Part shown: positions 37,901 to 48,412 of the stretch, piece by piece
How the letters are laid out: each line of letters opens with the position of its first letter
How positions within the stretch are numbered: the first letter of the stretch is position 1
NCBI GenBank assembly: GCA_030248195.1
Contig: JASAND010017771.1
Span: forward strand, 1 to 64,000
Direction of reading: 5' to 3'
Length of the DNA: 64,000 nucleotides
Source: Trissonchulus latispiculum
Taxonomy: Eukaryota > Nematoda > Enoplea > Enoplida > Ironidae
Notes under the pieces: model-generated
The model's input: only the letters and a program-made list of their open reading frames with translations
Told to the model about the DNA's origin: nothing
Database searches by the model: none
Program-made: the position numbers and the translations under genes

Positions 37901-40900
37901 GAAAACTTTCAAGACAGTTGAGACTATCCACCCACTCATTTCACTGTGATTGTTATTGAAGCCATGAGAGTTTAGCTATAGCTTTGAATGAGGCAAATGT
38001 CCGGCACAATATTATAGTTTTATTAGAAAACGAACTAGATATAGCCGTGAGATTTAATTTAGCAACAGTTTAGCATTCATATTCACTTTATTATCTTTGA
38101 AAAATATCCCTTTCCTAACACATTCTTCATTATTTTCAACAGGAGGGATCACAGATGTTTTCCTTAATCCACTGTGAGGTACATTTACCCCAGCAGCAAT
38201 TTCGGAGTAGAGCCATATTGCGACGTAGGTGTGGTGTGTCAGACTCTTCCAGGCTGCGTTTCACTGAAAATAACTAAAGAAGTGCGTCACAAATAACTGT
38301 AAACGAGAGTTGTGAACGGGATGCGAGTCGAGTACCCGTGGGGCGACCCGAAATTTTTGAGATATGAATTTGAGATGAGATTTGCTGTCCAAGTGGTATA
38401 TTTCATTTTTTCGAACCACTTCACTAAACAGGCCTTTTCCGGATCATCCTATTTCTGACAAGCTATACATTTAATCGAAGCTTAGTTAAACCAAGAGTAT
38501 ATACTTTAATAGAAGAAGAGTATGAAACTATAAACTCTTACGCTATCATGTACTAGGCCTGCTTGACATGATCGGTGCGTTAAGTCGGGACTCCCTCCCG
38601 AAAGTCTCGGAGGTCCCACCTTGAACTGATTACATGCTTTCGTAGAAACGCGTGTCTGCACGCTGATTCGCTATAGCCTTAGGCTTACGATAGGAGTAAT
38701 TTTTAATTAATAAGTAATAAGTAACAATCATAATTAATAAAAATTACTAATAAAATACCTATTGTAAGCCTAAGGCTATTTAGCGAATCAGTGTGCATAC
38801 ACGCATTTGTTTGAAAGCATGTTATTAGTTCAAGGTGAGATTCCAGACTCTTTCGGGAGGGGGATCCCGCCTTAACGAACCGAGCATGTTAAGCATGTAG
38901 TAGCACATACTAGCGTAAGAGTTTTATACTCTTATTCTATTATATACTCTTGGTTAACGTTAAACTTATATATATCATACTTGTTTTTGCAACATCTAAT
39001 TGTGCTTGTCCGTCTGCTGTGACACAATTTGCTCCACCGCAAACTTGTTTAGCCCAATCGATCAGGGGTTGTTTGCAGAGTTGCTTTGGTTCGTCATCGG
39101 CCCGAACAGTCAATACCAGGGCAACAATGCTCAAGCTCAGAGTAATCTGAAGCCGATTCATGTTCACTGCTAAATTTACAAAAAAAAACAGAAATAGAAA
39201 TATTATGCAAGTTAGAAAGCTAACCTATTAATAGTGTTTTAGAACGGCCGGGAAGCCGGCGGCCGGCCGCTGGCCGGCCGGTGGCTTTTGAGCCGGCCGA
39301 GTGTCTGGCTGTTCGGCCGCCGGCCGGCCGTTGGCCGTTCGGCCGTTCAGCCGCCGGCTGGCCGTTGGCCGGCGGCTGGCCGCCGGCCTAACACATTGTA
39401 GTTAACACAGCAATTTGACCAGAGCATCAGATGTTTACAAAACAAATCCAAGACTGAATGTGAACTTTTTCCAAATATATAAAGTAAAAATTGTGCAATA
39501 CATAATGTAAATATTTTGCAACTTTCTAGCTCAGATTGCCTTCAAACACTGAAAAAATATGTTTGGCTAGCCGCCGGCCGACCGGTGGCCGCCGGCTGAG
39601 AACGGCCAACGGCGGCCGGCCGGTGACAGTTTTTGGCGGCCGGCGACGCCGGTTTAACCCGGCCGTTCTAAAACACTACCTATTAATATGCAGTTTGATG
39701 GGACTCAGGTCACTTTGGTATGACAAAATTCAGGCTAAAGGATTCCTTCCCAAATGTTTGCTCGCTGTGTATGGTACTGGAAATAATCTGAAGTCTACCG
39801 AACAATAACGCGTCTCCATGAACAAACAGTTGTAGCTCATTATATTTCTAAACCTATCGAAAAGATGTACTTACTTCAAACTTAATATCGCAATAACTTT
39901 TTACCAAATCAAGATCTAACTCTTTGCTCAGCTTCAACGTCAAACTAAAGTCAGAAAATTTTAATCCTTCCTATATATATACAACTTGAAATTCTTTCGT
40001 TACGAAATCTATATTGCGAACTCATTATGATCTGGACTAAAAAATCACCTCATATATATAAAATGTAATTTCTGTGGTCAATCTGGGCGAGTCTTTAAAA
40101 CTAATAAATTTCCTCCTGAAAATTTCCTGAAAATCAAATCAATTTCCAAAGATTTCAATGAAACAGCTTGCCTGAAACTTAAATACAGATGTGTATGCTA
40201 TAAGTCAGGCTTGCACCTGACCGTGAATACGGGAAGGTGCTGACCTTTCTAACAACTACCGAAGTTTCGGGCTTCTGCTAAATTGGTCCTAGTCCACTGA
40301 TGTTGTACCTTTCAACAACATCATTGTAAATGTTGTTTATTCCTATAAATTGCTTAGTATTAATCTAGCTACGTAAAGTTAGTATTTGTTCTGTAAAATC
40401 GATGCGGTAAGATTAGTTGTATTGTCCTTTCAGTCGAAAACATGCGCTTACAAAGTTTTGCAATCTCCTACAAAGGATCCGCTTAAATCCAGCACATATA
40501 TGTATTTGTTTCAGGATAGATAAGGACAAATCTCATGGTTGAATGACAAATCTTAAATATGGGTTCTTATCGCTTTTTATTTCTCATTTGCTTATTTCAG
40601 GAAGATGACGCCATTCGAAATGAGGTTGAACTGCTTCGTTCCGAAGTCGGGAATCTCAGAGAAACCCTTCAGCATCAGATCGATGCTTTTGCTAGTGAAA
40701 GGGCAAAGTAAGCAGCACACAGGATAGGGATGGGAAGTTTTCATTGGGAGGGGCAGGGGAGTCAATGGTCTTGTTTTCTACATGCAATACTCAGCAGTAA
40801 AAGGCAAAAGCTTGATCAATAAGCTTTGATATACATACTTTAGTCGATGCCCGTATTCTGCTTTCTGCAATGATTTAAGCAAATTATTCCAGTTAAAACC

Positions 40901-41630
40901 TTTTTTACACCCTCAAATGAGAAGCAAAACATAAAAATCCGGGCAATGTTCAACAAATTCAACTTATTACTATTTCTAAATTTCTTTTGACAGAATGAAG
41001 CAGGCCCTTCTTCTATGACCCACAAACAAGCTTATTTCGCCGGCTCCTTCCTCCCCCTCAAAACGGAGCAGCATTTAAACTCAAACGGCAATCACTCTGA
41101 AAGCAACGGCCCCCTATTATCTCGTATTCACCATCGTGAATGCTTAATGTGGAAGACATGACTATATATGACACCTTTAGTTTAATAACTGCAACGCTCT
41201 TGAATGCCAAAACTGTGCTTTGCTACTCGGGCTAGCCTCCAGAGGCAGCAGCTCTACCTCATTTCGGCATGAAGTTTTAAATATTTTGATCACTGGAGAT
41301 GGTGAAATCGAAAAATCCCAGAATCTCAGTCTTTCTGTAAAGCCGCTACCACTACTGCCACACATGCACCACCATTATGCATCAGCTGTGTGAGTGGCAT
41401 TCCGATTTTTGAACAGTTCGGTGATTGCTTTAATTGTCTTGTGCTTTTCTCATGTTTTCAGATGGCAAGAGCGATGTCGGTATCCGATAAAGCCTCAAAT
41501 CCAGGATCCCAGTGGCAAAAACCGACTGCAAGGATCGACCAACCGGTCCTCCAAATCGGACAGGAAGCAGTATGCAAATGAGGCTGCGAAAGAGAACAAA
41601 GTCACACCTCTGTGCGAACTGGGATGCTAG
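25943..41630 (+). CDS. Coiled-coil protein of about 876 residues, possibly LZTS/N4BP3-like
   Basis: Exons with consistent phases: 25909-27118, 32163-32957, 33579-33656, 35675-35848, 37041-37172, 40601-40707, 41462-41630. The first five junctions are phase 0 and the last is phase 2 (AK/WQERC). Exon 25909 follows an acceptor and is open upstream of the first ATG, so the start at 25943 is provisional. Residues 1-650 are Ser/Thr/Pro-rich and look disordered, with ten histidines in a row at about 578-587. Residues about 658-820 form a coiled coil (TVLREKEVELNHLRSTMEQ; RLLAQIQQLQDERRLLQGRI), interrupted by CTRC at about 763-766. The layout recalls the LZTS/N4BP3 (Fez1) scaffold proteins; the family call is inference, the gene model is firmer. 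AATAAA lies at 41746-41751. The fifth visible intron hosts an antisense gene (38091-39161). Confidence 0.8.
28235..28750. repeat. Degraded inverted repeat, arms of about 240 bp
   Basis: The left arm ('gagttcaaatattgcgaaat'...'gtgttcggggccgtag') and the inverted right arm ('ctacgaccccgaacacc'...'gatatttgaactca') match with many differences. This looks like an old fold-back or MITE copy in the first visible intron of the coiled-coil gene. Confidence 0.65.
28801..29322. mobile_element. TTNAA-target MITE, intact (522 bp)
   Basis: Ends are CCAAGAGTACATAATAC and its inverted copy; arms of over 200 bp pair almost perfectly ('gaccccgatctcccgtttgg'). A perfect 5-bp direct repeat TTGAA flanks it (28796-28800 and 29323-29327). 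There is no transposase frame. It lies in an intron of the coiled-coil gene. Confidence 0.85.
30029..30362. mobile_element. TTNAA-target family member, right end lost
   Basis: It starts CCAAGAGTACATAATATAAG. Inner arms ('gctctgctcgctaa..ggccc' and its complement) pair around a central section ('aagctcgaaaacaaa'/'tttcgagcttt'). The expected right terminus is absent after about 30360. Confidence 0.6.
33657..35674. other. Intron of the coiled-coil gene
   Basis: AT-rich intron sequence with no element or nested gene recognised. Confidence 0.4.
36006..36458. mobile_element. hAT-like MITE with GGCCC arrays (453 bp)
   Basis: The inverted ends TAGAGATGAGCA are flanked by a perfect 8-bp duplication ATATATAC (35998-36005 and 36459-36466), the hAT signature. 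Both subterminal regions consist of repeated GGCCCGGCCC units; the middle is AT-rich. It sits in the fourth visible intron of the coiled-coil gene. Alanine/proline-rich frames over it are artefacts of the array. Confidence 0.9.
37243..37425. repeat. Short inverted repeat, possible MITE remnant
   Basis: AGTTGCACCGACTG...ATCAGTAATCAG on the left and the inverse (CTGATTACTGG; GTTGCACCAACGG) on the right. No target duplication was found. Confidence 0.5.
37524..37600. repeat. Local tandem duplication
   Basis: 'caggattggttttgttcaca' plus 'tttctgt' occurs twice in direct orientation, about 35 bp apart. Confidence 0.7.
38091..39161 (-). CDS. Insulin-like peptide precursor, nested and antisense
   Basis: Exon 1 is 39161-38981 and exon 2 starts at 38263; the intron (GTATGA...TTTCAG) is phase 1, as in the C-peptide of insulin genes. 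Residues 1-22 form a signal peptide (MNRLQITLSLSIVALVLTV). The B chain reads LCKQPLIDWAKQVCGGANC: 11 residues between the cysteines, and the same Leu, Val and Gly positions as insulin. Exon 2 opens with KR, has a second dibasic site (LRR), and then the A-chain start NCCWGKCTSQWIKE, matching CCxxxC. Here the frame fails: as read it continues to 38091 without the last A-chain cysteine, while the next frame gives ICDPSC and a stop at 38137. A small indel near 38158-38162 would repair the A chain, so this is either a sequence error or a decaying gene. A secreted hormone role is inferred. Confidence 0.7.
38491..38953. mobile_element. TTNAA-target MITE (463 bp) in the insulin-like gene's intron
   Basis: CCAAGAGTATATA ends in inverted orientation, arms with 'cgggactccctcccgaaag' and 'agccttaggcttacgatag' and their complements, flanked by TTAAA (38486-38490) and TTAAC (38954-38958), a four-of-five match. 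It lies in the C-peptide intron of the insulin-like gene, 27 bp from the donor site. Confidence 0.8.
39232..39678. mobile_element. hAT-like MITE with GGCCGG arrays (447 bp)
   Basis: The ends TAGTGTTTTAGAACGGCCGG are inverted (21-bp match) and flanked by a perfect 8-bp duplication CCTATTAA (39224-39231 and 39679-39686). GGCCGGCCG arrays fill both subterminal regions. It lies about 60 bp upstream of the insulin-like coding exon, in a probable 5' UTR intron. Confidence 0.9.
39869..39985 (-). promoter_or_regulatory. Candidate promoter and 5' UTR exon of the insulin-like gene
   Basis: On the minus strand a TATATATA box (about 39972-39981) is followed by about 100 bp and a strong donor GAA/GTAAGT (exon end 39875). 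The matching acceptor (ATTTAG) ends at 39170, eight bases before the start codon. A 5' UTR intron plus a phase-1 C-peptide intron is the classical insulin-gene layout. No transcript evidence is available. Confidence 0.5.
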
Positions 41631-41751
41631 GTTAATTAGTTCACAATTTAAGCTGTGATTTTTACCTATATATACATTTATATAATTGTGTTGTGTTTTG
41701 TATTAATTAAAGTTGCAGTTCATATCTTTTACAACAGCACAGGTTAATAAA

Positions 41752-42409
41752 CAGAAACATTAATAGGATAAAAATAACGAATAAATAACGAAACTGTTCA
41801 CAGTTCTGATTTTTGCTTCTTTTTCTAAACAAATATGCACACTATATGAATATATGACAACTGTAAAACAAAATCAAAGCTGCAGTGCAAGATCTTTAAT
41901 TCAGAGCACAGTGAGAGGATGACTTTTTCAAGACAACAGAGCTAGTGAAATCCTGTACCGAATGCAAACGCTTCTCGGTAAGCATTGTGCCAGCCAGGCC
42001 ATATAAGTTACTTTCGAGATAAGGGGAATAGCGTTATATAGAGTTTAAGCTTAAGGCTCGCTAGAGTTTGTTCAATGATGGTCAATTACGCAGGAGGGGA
42101 GTAGCGTCTCCGCTTACCTACCTTACACTGGAATTGAATTATATATTGCATATGACAATTGACAACTACCCTAGGTAAAAAGTTTTAACTCCCCTTGGTC
42201 CCCCCCGAAAAACTTAAGAATTTAGAATTTTTAAAATTTTATTCCCAATCAATCAGATATGTAATATACAAACACAAAATTGGTCGAGTTTTGCTAAAGT
42301 TAACCTCAAGTAATCCATATTGAGGCTGGAAGGGTAATTTATTATTTGATCCAGCTGGGCTAGAATGCCCTAAAGTTTCCCATAATGAAAATATATAAAG
42401 GAAACTAAC
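41752..42409. other. Intergenic or MESD 3' region
   Basis: This should contain the last exon of MESD copy 1, a lysine-rich tail ending in an ER-retrieval signal, but I could not identify it. The frame after 42410 reads on to 42239 but is not MESD-like. Confidence 0.3.
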
Positions 42410-44350
42410 CGTTCCTTTCTTCTTTTTTGGTTGTGAGCCTTTCCCAGGATAGGAGACGTCGCCCAGTTTGACCTCGAGGCACTCCTCCTGGCTGACCAGA
42501 AAATCCTTGACTTCCTCTCCCTTGGATCCGTCCGGCAAAAGGAAAACGATCTGGTTGTTTTCAAACGGAACACTGGAAAATAAAATTTCAAATAGTGTTA
42601 AAATAATAAAAAATTTTTATTAATTAAATTGGACATCAATCACAGAATTATGACACTGTCGCCAAACAGTATTTGTTTACGGGCAAGCATACAAAGCCAG
42701 AAAGCATTCTTGCAAAATTCACATATTACCCGTAAGTCTGTATGTAACCATTTCTCAAACCCTCTTGCCAGATTGTAGCCTGAGTCTTCAGCTGTTCTTT
42801 AGTATTATCGCCTGAATCGAAAACATAGGAAGAGCACTATATTTATACTATTATATACTATACCATACAAGTATCGACGCAACATTTAGGAAAACTAATT
42901 ACCTAACGAAGGAATTTACTTCAAACGAAGGAAAATAATGTATAGTTGTGAAGTCTCGTTATATATAGTGTGGAACAATGAGTGAATATATAAAGGTCTA
43001 TAACTCTACCGGAGCGAAAAGCAGTATATAAGAAAGAGTAAAACTATGAAAGGTTCGGAAAGCCAGCACATTATTAACTGTCTTTATATATCTTTCAATA
43101 ATATTTTTGGGTCTCTGATCTCGCAGGGGTTTCTTACTGCCCTAAAATTTAAGGATCATGCAAAGTCCAGAATTTGCAATAATAATTTCTAGCCCCCATT
43201 TCAAATTTCTATCACCCTGGGCAATTTACTCAGAATGCCAAGCGGTGACCGCCTGCCAGGTGGACCTATGTACCACAGCACCTTCATTTCGGTGGAAGTG
43301 ATGGACGTATGTAGCCTTGGAAGCAAATCGGGTGAATGTTATTGCAATTATTTAGTGTAGCATACCCCTTCCCTAAAAAATCAATGCATTCCCTTCCCAA
43401 GCTGACACTGCACCTTACCGGAAAACAAATCGGGGTGAGGTGGCTCAAAAATTATATATTTATGCGTTCGAAATAACAAACTCATATTTTTTATTGCACC
43501 GCACCGTAAATCCGCCTAAAGGAAATTTTCACTCTGCTTGCACACTATTTTGAGCTCGCCAAATTCCAGCCAGGCTTAAACTGATTTTAGAAAATAGAAG
43601 AATTTTTACATTTACCTGCAACTTTAACGAAAACCATCATGGCAGCAGCTATTTTTTGGGCTTGATCTTTGGCCTCCGGATCGCCGGCTTTCAACTTATT
43701 AATGTCCACTTTCAAGGCTTCCTTTTTTATTGGCAAAATTTCATCGTCTTCTTCTGAGTCCTAAATAGTAAATTTTTAAACTTATAACAAGCAGAAGGGC
43801 AACACCATCCATATTATGCTTTAAAAAATACTATGTAGTAGCTACAGAACACTGAACAGCAATGTATAATAGTTAATCATTGAAAATCGGACTCTGCTGA
43901 TGTCATAGTTGCAGTCACAAGTGGACGCGCGTAGACGAGCTTATATAGGCGTCTGTGTAATTTTAAGCTACTAAAACAGCACGTTACACACAGGACGTGT
44001 GGACGCGCATTTTTGTGTTCACGACTACAAAATCGCCTTAAGTCTTCGACTAAGCAGCAGTATAAAGTCCTACCAGAGATACATAATTACTTTTTTGCTA
44101 TAGTCTCTTACACTGTTATGCTCAGAGTGTCTCTTAAGTGCTGCTTAACTGGATCAGACAAATCGAATTTGATCTGGTACAATCCTCAAAAAATATTTCT
44201 TACATCGTTCCACTGGTCATATAATTTATCCCAATCATCCTCGGTGTATTCGCTGAGTGGTTTTTTTGATACAGTTCCAGGAAAAATGACAGAAACAGTT
44301 ATGAAGAGAATGATGAAAGTACTTTGCACATTAATAAACACTGAACTCAT
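42410..44350 (-). CDS. MESD (Boca) paralogue 1, divergent; last exon not found
   Basis: Exons 44350-44204, 43760-43616, 42811-42730, 42572-42410; junction phases 0, 1, 2 and a phase-0 donor at the end. The protein starts with a hydrophobic signal (residues about 9-25), then the acidic motif SEYTEDDWDKLYDQW, the central AAAMMVFVKVAG and TIWQEGLRNGYIQ, and KDFLVSQEECLEVKLGDVSY ending PGK plus a lysine cluster. MESD is the ER chaperone that folds LDL-receptor-family proteins, including LRP5/6 (Arrow), needed for Wnt signalling. The usual FIVGSDRAIFML segment is altered (VPFENNQIVFLLPDG), suggesting relaxed or changed function. It lies about 6 kb from the better-conserved paralogue on the same strand. 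Confidence 0.85.
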
Positions 44351-44769
44351 TAGCAGAAATAAATTAACTGAATACAATCGGCCTGAGGACTTACACCAAT
44401 AACCTATCATAGAAATAATATAGAAAGCCCTATGTACAGTCCAGTAGTTAAGTGAAACGTGAAACTTATATAAAGGTAACACAGAAATCGACTCGGTTGA
44501 CTAGAAACGTTCTTCACTTGAAAGTTACACCTAAATCATAGCTTAACTAGCAGTCAACTAAAATCCCTACCTATTCCTACCAACACTACACTAGAAAAGC
44601 AAATATCAGTACCTCTTCTATATTAAGACGAACATAATCCAGAAAACATCTGACACTTTATACAAGATAACATTACCTCTCTAGTTTCCTGTGGGTTAAT
44701 TTAAATTTGACTACATGTTCACCACACGACTACGCTGACATATGCACTAACTAGCCTCTAAATATTCTA

Positions 44770-44845
44770 CCTAGAGTTGCTGACCGGTCGCTGGTTTCGT
44801 CGGTCGGCCGGATGGCAGTTAACCCGACGGGTCAACTACCCTAAT
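44770..44845. repeat. GACCGG-rich element fragment
   Basis: 'ctagagttgctgaccggtcg' followed by GGTCGG units resembles the left end of a hAT-like element. The other end is missing. Confidence 0.3.
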
Positions 44846-45122
44846 TCTACCTTCTGAAAGGTTACAGCTAATTAAGGATATCTTTATTGGTAACGAAAAC
44901 AGAGTTTTATTTACAAGCAAGCAATACCTAACAACGCGAAATGACGTCAAGTGAACAAATGCATAATGAATGAGTCAAATTAAAATATTGAAACTGGAAA
45001 GCTTACTAATACGGAAATAGTTATTTAATTAAAATTTATTAGACTGATTTGAATCTCTCAGTTGAACAAAAAATTAAAACGATCTGACTGAAATTTTTTA
45101 GTCGTTCCTTTTGTCATATTCC

Positions 45123-47060
45123 CAGAGTTGTAAGCGGGCCGCGGGTACCCGCGGGTACCCGTGGGTATTAAGAAATTCGCCTACCCGCACTACCCGCGCG
45201 GGTATTTTGCGGGTAGGTTCAGAATTTTGCGGGTACGTTTTCTACTAAGAACGGGAGATATGAGTAATATTATTAAGACAAGCAGTGATTTCAGTTTCGA
45301 ATTTTCGGTTTTCAGTTCAATTTCAGTTTCGGTTTCAGGCGGCAAATTGAAATAATTTCAGAATCAGTTTCAGTTTTAGTTTCAGGAGTCGATTTTTGTT
45401 GGAATTTCAGTTTCAGGCGTCGAGCTACAGTATTTTCAGTTTCAGTTTCAGTTTTAGGTTTTTATTTTCATTTTCTCTCTGAACATTTTTAATTAATTTT
45501 CAGCTGCTGAATTTAGTAGACCCTCAATCCCATTCGCCAAGTATTTGTTTGCTGCACCTTAGAAATTCTACTATTTCAGTTTGCGGCTTTCAGTATTGCA
45601 ATCAGGTTCCCTGGCAGATTCAGAGAACTTCTAAATATCTGAAATCCATGAGGAATTAACGTTGGCATCTAATACGTATACTTAAATCCTTAATTAGTCT
45701 CCTTGTTTATGGAAGTAGTATTATCACTGCGCTAATTATTCATCCCTCCTTCTTAGTTGCTGAAACTGAAATATGAAATATATATATATGTACTGACTGA
45801 AAATATTTTAGTTTCAGGTGCTGAAACATCACTATTTGACAGTAAAAAGCTGCAAAAGTTTTCAAGAACTAAATTTTTCCAAAATGTTTCCTAAATGTAA
45901 ACGAAGAATAAGATGGTGATGATGATAAAACAAGGACCTCTGCTTCTGAATGACTAAAATTTGTCAATGTAATGTACCCACAGGAGATGTTCGTGAGGTT
46001 ATTCATTCAGCTTATGCGCTAAATGTACGGTACACAACAAATTCGTATTAAGTTTTCTCGCGATGGAAGAAGTTTTAGACCAAAACAAAAATATTATCTC
46101 TCTGCAATAGTGGAAATTGCCAAAACGCGTGTCAATATATTACTAAGTTTTTGAGAAATCGATGCTAAAAACAAAATACATAATCGTAGTTTTGCGAAAA
46201 TGGTTTTTCAACCAAATCTCTAACTTAAAGCAATAAACTCCAACTATTTGGTATAATGTTCAATTGGACATCCAAAGAAAAAAGAAAAAGAAAGAAGAGA
46301 AAAAAGAATTTTTCTTTCCAGTAGAATATGACAGTAGCTGAACACCAACATATAACCAGCACTGGCCTTAACATATGTGAATAACTTTGAACTCACTGAT
46401 TTCCTCAAAAATGGCAACTTTTGCAAGACCCCAAATTGTTTCTGGCTTGCTCAAGTACTCAACCAAAAGAAATATCTCAATAATATTTAAACCATGTTTA
46501 TTTTCGTACCCTCTTTCCATTCATAAACAACCAGTCTGATGCTTTGACTACCGAATGCTAATGCCAAAATCCAAAGATTGTTTTTTCTAAAACCAAAATT
46601 CTTCTCTTTTTCAAAAAGCATTTCACCTATTAATTTGGAACTGGTCACAGGATGTTGAAGAGCACTAGAATAATGTATCTGAAAATTTCCTGCATTTTCA
46701 TTAAGAATCGAAGCCTGCAGGGTCAAATTATACAAAGTGATGTCAGCACTTTAATTCAACAATTACTACCACTTTAGTACTTCGATTATTTCAAGCGCAA
46801 AAAAGTAAAAGTCGAGTCTGTAGAGAAAAAAGCACTAAAATCATAAGCATGCAGAATATTGTGCGACAAAATACGATAACCACTCCCAAACATGACAATA
46901 AACCATATTAAAAATCAGGGAAACTGAAAATTTTTGCGGGTAATTTTGCGGGTACCTTGTGTCTTGCGGGCCGCGGGTCGCGGGGCGGGGCGGGGCGGGT
47001 AGCTCTTTGCGGGTAGCGGGGCGGGTAGCGGGCCGAATTTGGTACCCGCTTACAACTCTG
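45123..47060. mobile_element. hAT-like element with CGGGTACC arrays (1,938 bp)
   Basis: Inverted ends CAGAGTTGTAAGCGGG are flanked by a perfect 8-bp duplication CATATTCC (45115-45122 and 47061-47068). Subterminal arrays are GCGGGTACCC on the left and GGGGCGGGTAGC on the right. The interior is AT-rich with no intact transposase, and contains a CAGTTT-array insert at about 45279-45829. Confidence 0.9.
45279..45829. repeat. CAGTTT-array element nested in the hAT-like element
   Basis: It begins CAGTGATTTCAGTTTC and ends with the inverted TAGTGATGTTTCAG, with 'ttcagtttcagtttc' arrays between. No target duplication was seen. It is related to the array at 1.0-1.2 kb. Confidence 0.45.
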
Positions 47061-47433
47061 CATATTCCTAGTAAATTTCACTGATTATATCAATCAACCA
47101 GCGCATAAGATTAGGCCAAGTAGTATCACAGAAAGAAAGAACAGAAAATTACTACAACAGTGTCATTATATATCACAAATCTGTCTTCGGCGATTTTGAC
47201 TTCTGATCCTACAACAAACAGCGAATCACTAGAAAAGCTACAAAAATTGACAAACTAAAAATGCGAAATCAAGAGTGTGTGTGTATTTGGATACAATAAA
47301 ATTTCCACATTTTCTTCCAATAGCATGGCTGCCCAGCCCACAATGGCCGACATTTTTACAAATCCATTCCGGGGAATTCCCGCGATTGAAGTTGCTTTAG
47401 GAAGAGAACTAGTTCAGGAGAGGAGGTTTCAGC

Positions 47434-47694
47434 AAGAGTTCAGAGAACATTAGGAGTATTACAGCTGTCCCAGTGACCCATTTCCCGCAAATTGGTACCC
47501 AGTCGAAAAGGGAATACACACGCACAACGTGCGCAAATTTTGTGTCCGTTTCGAGCATTAAAACATGCACTGTGGGCAAATTTATTTGAAGTGATGGGTC
47601 CAATTTGCGGGGGGGGGCATCGTGCAGAGGATGTGTCACGTTTATAATACATGAGTATGACAGCTTTCTGCTCTAATGTATTACGGACTCTTGG
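47434..47694. mobile_element. TTNAA-target family member, degraded
   Basis: The right end is 'tattacggactcttgg' followed by TACAG; a possible left end is 'caagagttcagag' after TTCAG. The inner part shares 'aattggtacccagtcgaaaa' and 'tccaatttgcgggggg' with the 15.1 and 30.0 kb copies. Confidence 0.5.
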
Positions 47695-47720
47695 TACAGC
47701 CAGGAAACGGTTTCGTTCAA

Positions 47721-48373
47721 CCACGAGTGCATAATACCAAGAGTTAATAATAGCAAGAGTACGACACCGTACCCTTGCTAGTGTAATTGGCCTGTCACAT
47801 GCTGGGAACATTAAGGCCGAAATCTCGGGGGGGGGGTCACGGTTAACACTGTTAACCATGTGTTTATATGCGGTTGAACTAAAATGAATCAGATTGGCTA
47901 ACCCCCTACCTTATGTCAAAATTACGTGTATAAGGTGACTCCCCTGAGATCTCGGGGGGCTCAGCTTAACGTTGTTAAGCGTGTGTTTATATGCGTTTGA
48001 TTGGTTACTTAGCTATCGTAACCCTCACCAGTGCATTTCAATAGCAGCAGCTAAGCAGCCAATCAAATGCATTTCAGTTCAAACGCATATAAACACACGC
48101 TTAACAACGTTAAGCTGACCCCCCCCCCCCAGATAACGGGGTGGTCACCTTATACACGTAATTTTGACATAAGGTAGGTGATTAGCCAATCAGATTCATT
48201 TTAGTTTAAACGCATATAAACACATGGTTAACTGTGGTAACCGTGACCCCCCCCCCAAGATTTCGGCCTTAATGTGCCGAGCATCTGGCAGGCCAATTAC
48301 ACTAGGAAGAGTCCCGTGTCATACTCTTCCTATCATCTACTCTTGATAATACATATGCATTATGTACTCTTGG
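47721..48373. mobile_element. TTNAA-target MITE, intact (653 bp)
   Basis: The left end CCACGAGTGCATAAT and right end ATTATGTACTCTTGG are flanked by a perfect 5-bp duplication TTCAA (47716-47720 and 48374-48378). The long arms pair through 'aacgcatataaacacacgct', 'aaggtgac' and C-run blocks. No coding capacity. Confidence 0.85.
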
Positions 48374-48412
48374 TTCAACTGATCAGGCTTTGGAAAAGGA
48401 ACGGGGTCTAGG

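Noticed and set aside
38130..38280. Plus-strand exon-like frame after TTTTCAACAG (alternative exon of the coiled-coil gene)
   Set aside because: It is in phase and has a donor, but it is the exact complement of the insulin-like A-chain exon, which explains the signal better.
44013..44402. 129-codon plus-strand frame
   Set aside because: Antisense of the first MESD exon and its flanks; composition is not protein-like.
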